Part shown: in pieces, positions 62,675 through 64,000 of the stretch
How the letters are laid out: every line of letters begins with the position of its first letter
How positions within the stretch are numbered: the stretch's first letter is position 1
Source of the DNA: Arthrobacter subterraneus
GTDB taxonomy: Bacteria; Actinomycetota; Actinomycetes; Actinomycetales; Micrococcaceae
Direction of reading: 5' to 3'
DNA: 64,000 nucleotides
Assembly: GCF_900099735.1 (NCBI RefSeq)
Contig: NZ_FNDT01000001.1
Location: forward strand, 613,722 to 677,721
The notes under the pieces: model-generated
What the model saw: only the letters and a program-made list of their open reading frames with translations
What the model was told of the DNA's origin: nothing
Databases searched by the model: none
Position numbers and translations under genes: made by a program

Positions 62675-62949
62675 ACGCCGTCCGCCTGGTTGCCAGGGTC
62701 ACCGGCGAGGTCCAGGGCGTCGGGTTCCGGTACCGCACACGTCAGCAGGCTGAACAGCTCGGCCTGGTGGGGTCCGCCACCAACCGCTCCGACGGCTCGG
62801 TGCTCGTGGTGGCCGCCGGACCGCCGTCGTCCGTCCAGCAGTTCCTGCGCTGGCTGCGCTCGGGAGATGCTCCAGGGCGCGTTGAGAATGTCGAGGCGGA
62901 AATGCACGACGACGGTGCCGGCGGTCTGAGCGGTTTCGTCACCGACTAG
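62671..62949 (+). CDS. acyP: Acylphosphatase
   Basis: 92-residue acylphosphatase, which hydrolyses carboxyl-phosphate bonds such as acetyl phosphate. The active-site loop GEVQGVGFRYRTRQQAEQLGLVGSATNRSDGSV has the catalytic Arg (in FRYR) and Asn (in ATNR). The ATG overlaps the SDR stop by four bases. The stop overlaps the convergent DUF2071 gene stop by four bases. Confidence 0.94.
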   Translation: MNAVRLVARVTGEVQGVGFRYRTRQQAEQLGLVGSATNRSDGSVLVVAAGPPSSVQQFLRWLRSGDAPGRVENVEAEMHDDGAGGLSGFVTD

Positions 62950-63677
62950 CGGGCCGGCTCCACCGCGCGCGGCTTCCCGAACTGGGTCTGGACGCCCGGC
63001 GAGTAGAGCACGGACTCGGGCGGGCCGTCCACGTCGAGGCCCGCTGCACGCACGAGGCCGTCGTGGCAATGCTGCAGCGCGGCGGCCTGGAGCGGCCAGG
63101 GCGAGTGGGTGTTGGGGATGTAGAGGGTCCGGCCTGCCAAGGTGGAATGGAGACCGAACCGCGCGGTCAGGAAAACCGAGAGCGGATCAGCGGCCGCACG
63201 GTCCTCGGGGATGACAGCGAAGGATGACGACGCGCCCCGGAACCGGTTGACCGAGTACCCGATTCCGTCCGGACGGTTCCAGGTCCGGCACCTGGACCAG
63301 ACGTAGGGAATGCCCGCGGCACGTGCACCGAGCACCACGGCGAGGCGGGACGCATCAAGGGTGAGAAACACGACGCCGCGCTCTCCGTCCCTGCCCCGTG
63401 AGTACAACCGCACGTTGACTTCCGTGAACGTGCCGAAATACCGGACCGGCACGCCGCGCCCAAACCCTGCTCCGCGCATCCGGAAACCGATGAGTCCCAC
63501 CCAGGAATCGCCGTCGTACTCGTCCGGGCCAGTGCCCGGCGGCATGAAGCGGGCCGCCTGGGCAGTACTGATCCGCCAGTGCAGGAAGACGGCGTCGCCC
63601 CAGAACTGGTCCATGAGCGCCGGCCCGCGCAGGGGTGGCGGCTGGGGCCAGGACACTTGCGGTCCCGGATCAGACAT
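62946..63677 (-). CDS. DUF2071 family protein (YqjF-like)
   Basis: 243-residue protein of the DUF2071 (acetoacetate-decarboxylase-like) fold. WGDAVFLHWRISTAQAARFMPPGTGPDEYDGDSWVGLIGFRMRGAG and YFGTFTEVNVRLYSRGRDGERGVVFLTLDASRLAVV are the signature. Function unknown. The ATG at 63677 fits the family start; the longer frame reads over the antiporter gene. It overlaps the antiporter's end by eight bases, suggesting co-transcription. Confidence 0.88.
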   Translation of the reverse strand: MSDPGPQVSWPQPPPLRGPALMDQFWGDAVFLHWRISTAQAARFMPPGTGPDEYDGDSWVGLIGFRMRGAGFGRGVPVRYFGTFTEVNVRLYSRGRDGERGVVFLTLDASRLAVVLGARAAGIPYVWSRCRTWNRPDGIGYSVNRFRGASSSFAVIPEDRAAADPLSVFLTARFGLHSTLAGRTLYIPNTHSPWPLQAAALQHCHDGLVRAAGLDVDGPPESVLYSPGVQTQFGKPRAVEPAR

Positions 63678-64000
63678 GGGTCTTCGGCACCTCTTCGCCG
63701 CCCTCGACGTCGGTCTCCCGTTTCCGGATGCGGTCCAGCGCGTCCATGACCGGCGTGGCGGTGATGCCGTGCAGCAGGATGGAGAGCGCGACCACGAGCC
63801 CCACGAACGCCCAGACCTCGGTCGCCTCGGCGTCGAATTCACCGTTGCTGAGCCCGTACCCGATGTAATAGAGACAGCCGATTCCACGGACCCCGAAGAA
63901 GGCGAGCGCCACTTTCTCCCTGAGACCGGTATCTCCCCCGAGCAAGCCGAGCAAGCCTGCCAGCGGGCGGACCAGCAGCAGGAAGGCGAGGGCCAGAACG
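63670..64000 (-). CDS. Cation/proton antiporter, C-terminal part (cut by window edge)
   Basis: The last 109 residues of a CPA-type (NhaP-like) Na+(K+)/H+ antiporter; the start lies beyond 64000. The frame is open to the edge (VLALAFLLLVRPLAG). The conserved helix motif FFGVRGIGCLYYIGYGL, in which the Arg is functional in this family, is followed by a final helix ILLHGITATPVMDAL and a charged tail. Sodium or potassium specificity cannot be judged. Confidence 0.9.
   Translation of the reverse strand, partial: VLALAFLLLVRPLAGLLGLLGGDTGLREKVALAFFGVRGIGCLYYIGYGLSNGEFDAEATEVWAFVGLVVALSILLHGITATPVMDALDRIRKRETDVEGGEEVPKTHV

Overview
The window is a high-GC, gene-dense piece of an actinobacterial chromosome. 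Gene content points to the Arthrobacter group of Micrococcaceae: an LpqY-SugABC-type trehalose importer, a SpoIIAA/STAS-like protein pair, a DUF6480 protein, zinc-ligand-free S14/L33/L28 proteins and many start codons 6-7 bases after a TAnnnT box (leaderless style). This placement is inferred from protein content only. I see no prophage, transposase, plasmid gene or CRISPR array. There are about 67 genes, one of them cut by the right edge.

Region by region. 1-6418: an Mrp-type Na+/H+ antiporter operon (minus strand, A/B fusion, C, D, E, F, G), with a decayed tandem copy of the mnhG tail at the left edge. 6.6-11.1 kb: an MFS permease, dCTP deaminase, tryptophan 2,3-dioxygenase, a protealysin-like protease overlapping its emfourin-like inhibitor, and tRNA-Gly(CCC). 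11.1-14.5 kb: ynfA behind a four-copy 23-bp repeat, a divergent MFS/LysR pair and panD. 14.7-19.1 kb: a complete four-gene trehalose-type ABC importer. 19.2-26.1 kb: a HerA-like ATPase, a membrane-anchored unknown, an NHL-repeat thioredoxin and a CopD-CtaG fusion. 26.2-27.5 kb: HU and rpmB-rpmG-rpsN. 27.7-32.6 kb: a GlgC-like enzyme, MarR, a GDSL hydrolase, a lipid-kinase family protein, and an M23 peptidase behind a ydaO/yuaA (c-di-AMP) riboswitch.

32.7-36.9 kb: a siderophore uptake operon (two permeases, ATPase, siderophore-interacting reductase) under a DtxR/IdeR-like box. Its likely binding protein is 16 kb away at 52.4-53.4 kb under a near-identical box. 36.9-40.3 kb: a glutathionyl-hydroquinone reductase-like gene whose 3' end runs through a palindromic repeat, YihY and an epimerase. 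40.4-46.9 kb: a LacI-controlled sugar locus (regulator, binding protein and two permeases, divergent from a glycoside hydrolase) with no ATPase of its own. The SugC-like ATPase at 17.8 kb could serve it. 46.9-54 kb: small and envelope genes (STAS-like pair, MscS, CPBP-like, DUF2252, DUF6480, PRC-barrel, ChaB). 54.1-58.0 kb: a putative operon of M20 amidohydrolase, AbgT transporter and ATP-grasp ligase. 58.2-64 kb: TerC, an epimerase, an aldo/keto reductase, SDR, acylphosphatase, DUF2071 and the end of a cation/proton antiporter.

There is no obvious large new system. The most interesting signals are small: the 65-70 bp palindromic element present twice (36952-37016 and 61891-61958), once fused into a reading frame; the face-to-face LacI promoters whose -35 boxes overlap; the split iron regulon; the protease/inhibitor pair lacking a signal peptide; and the repeat array carrying Shine-Dalgarno-like sequence before ynfA.
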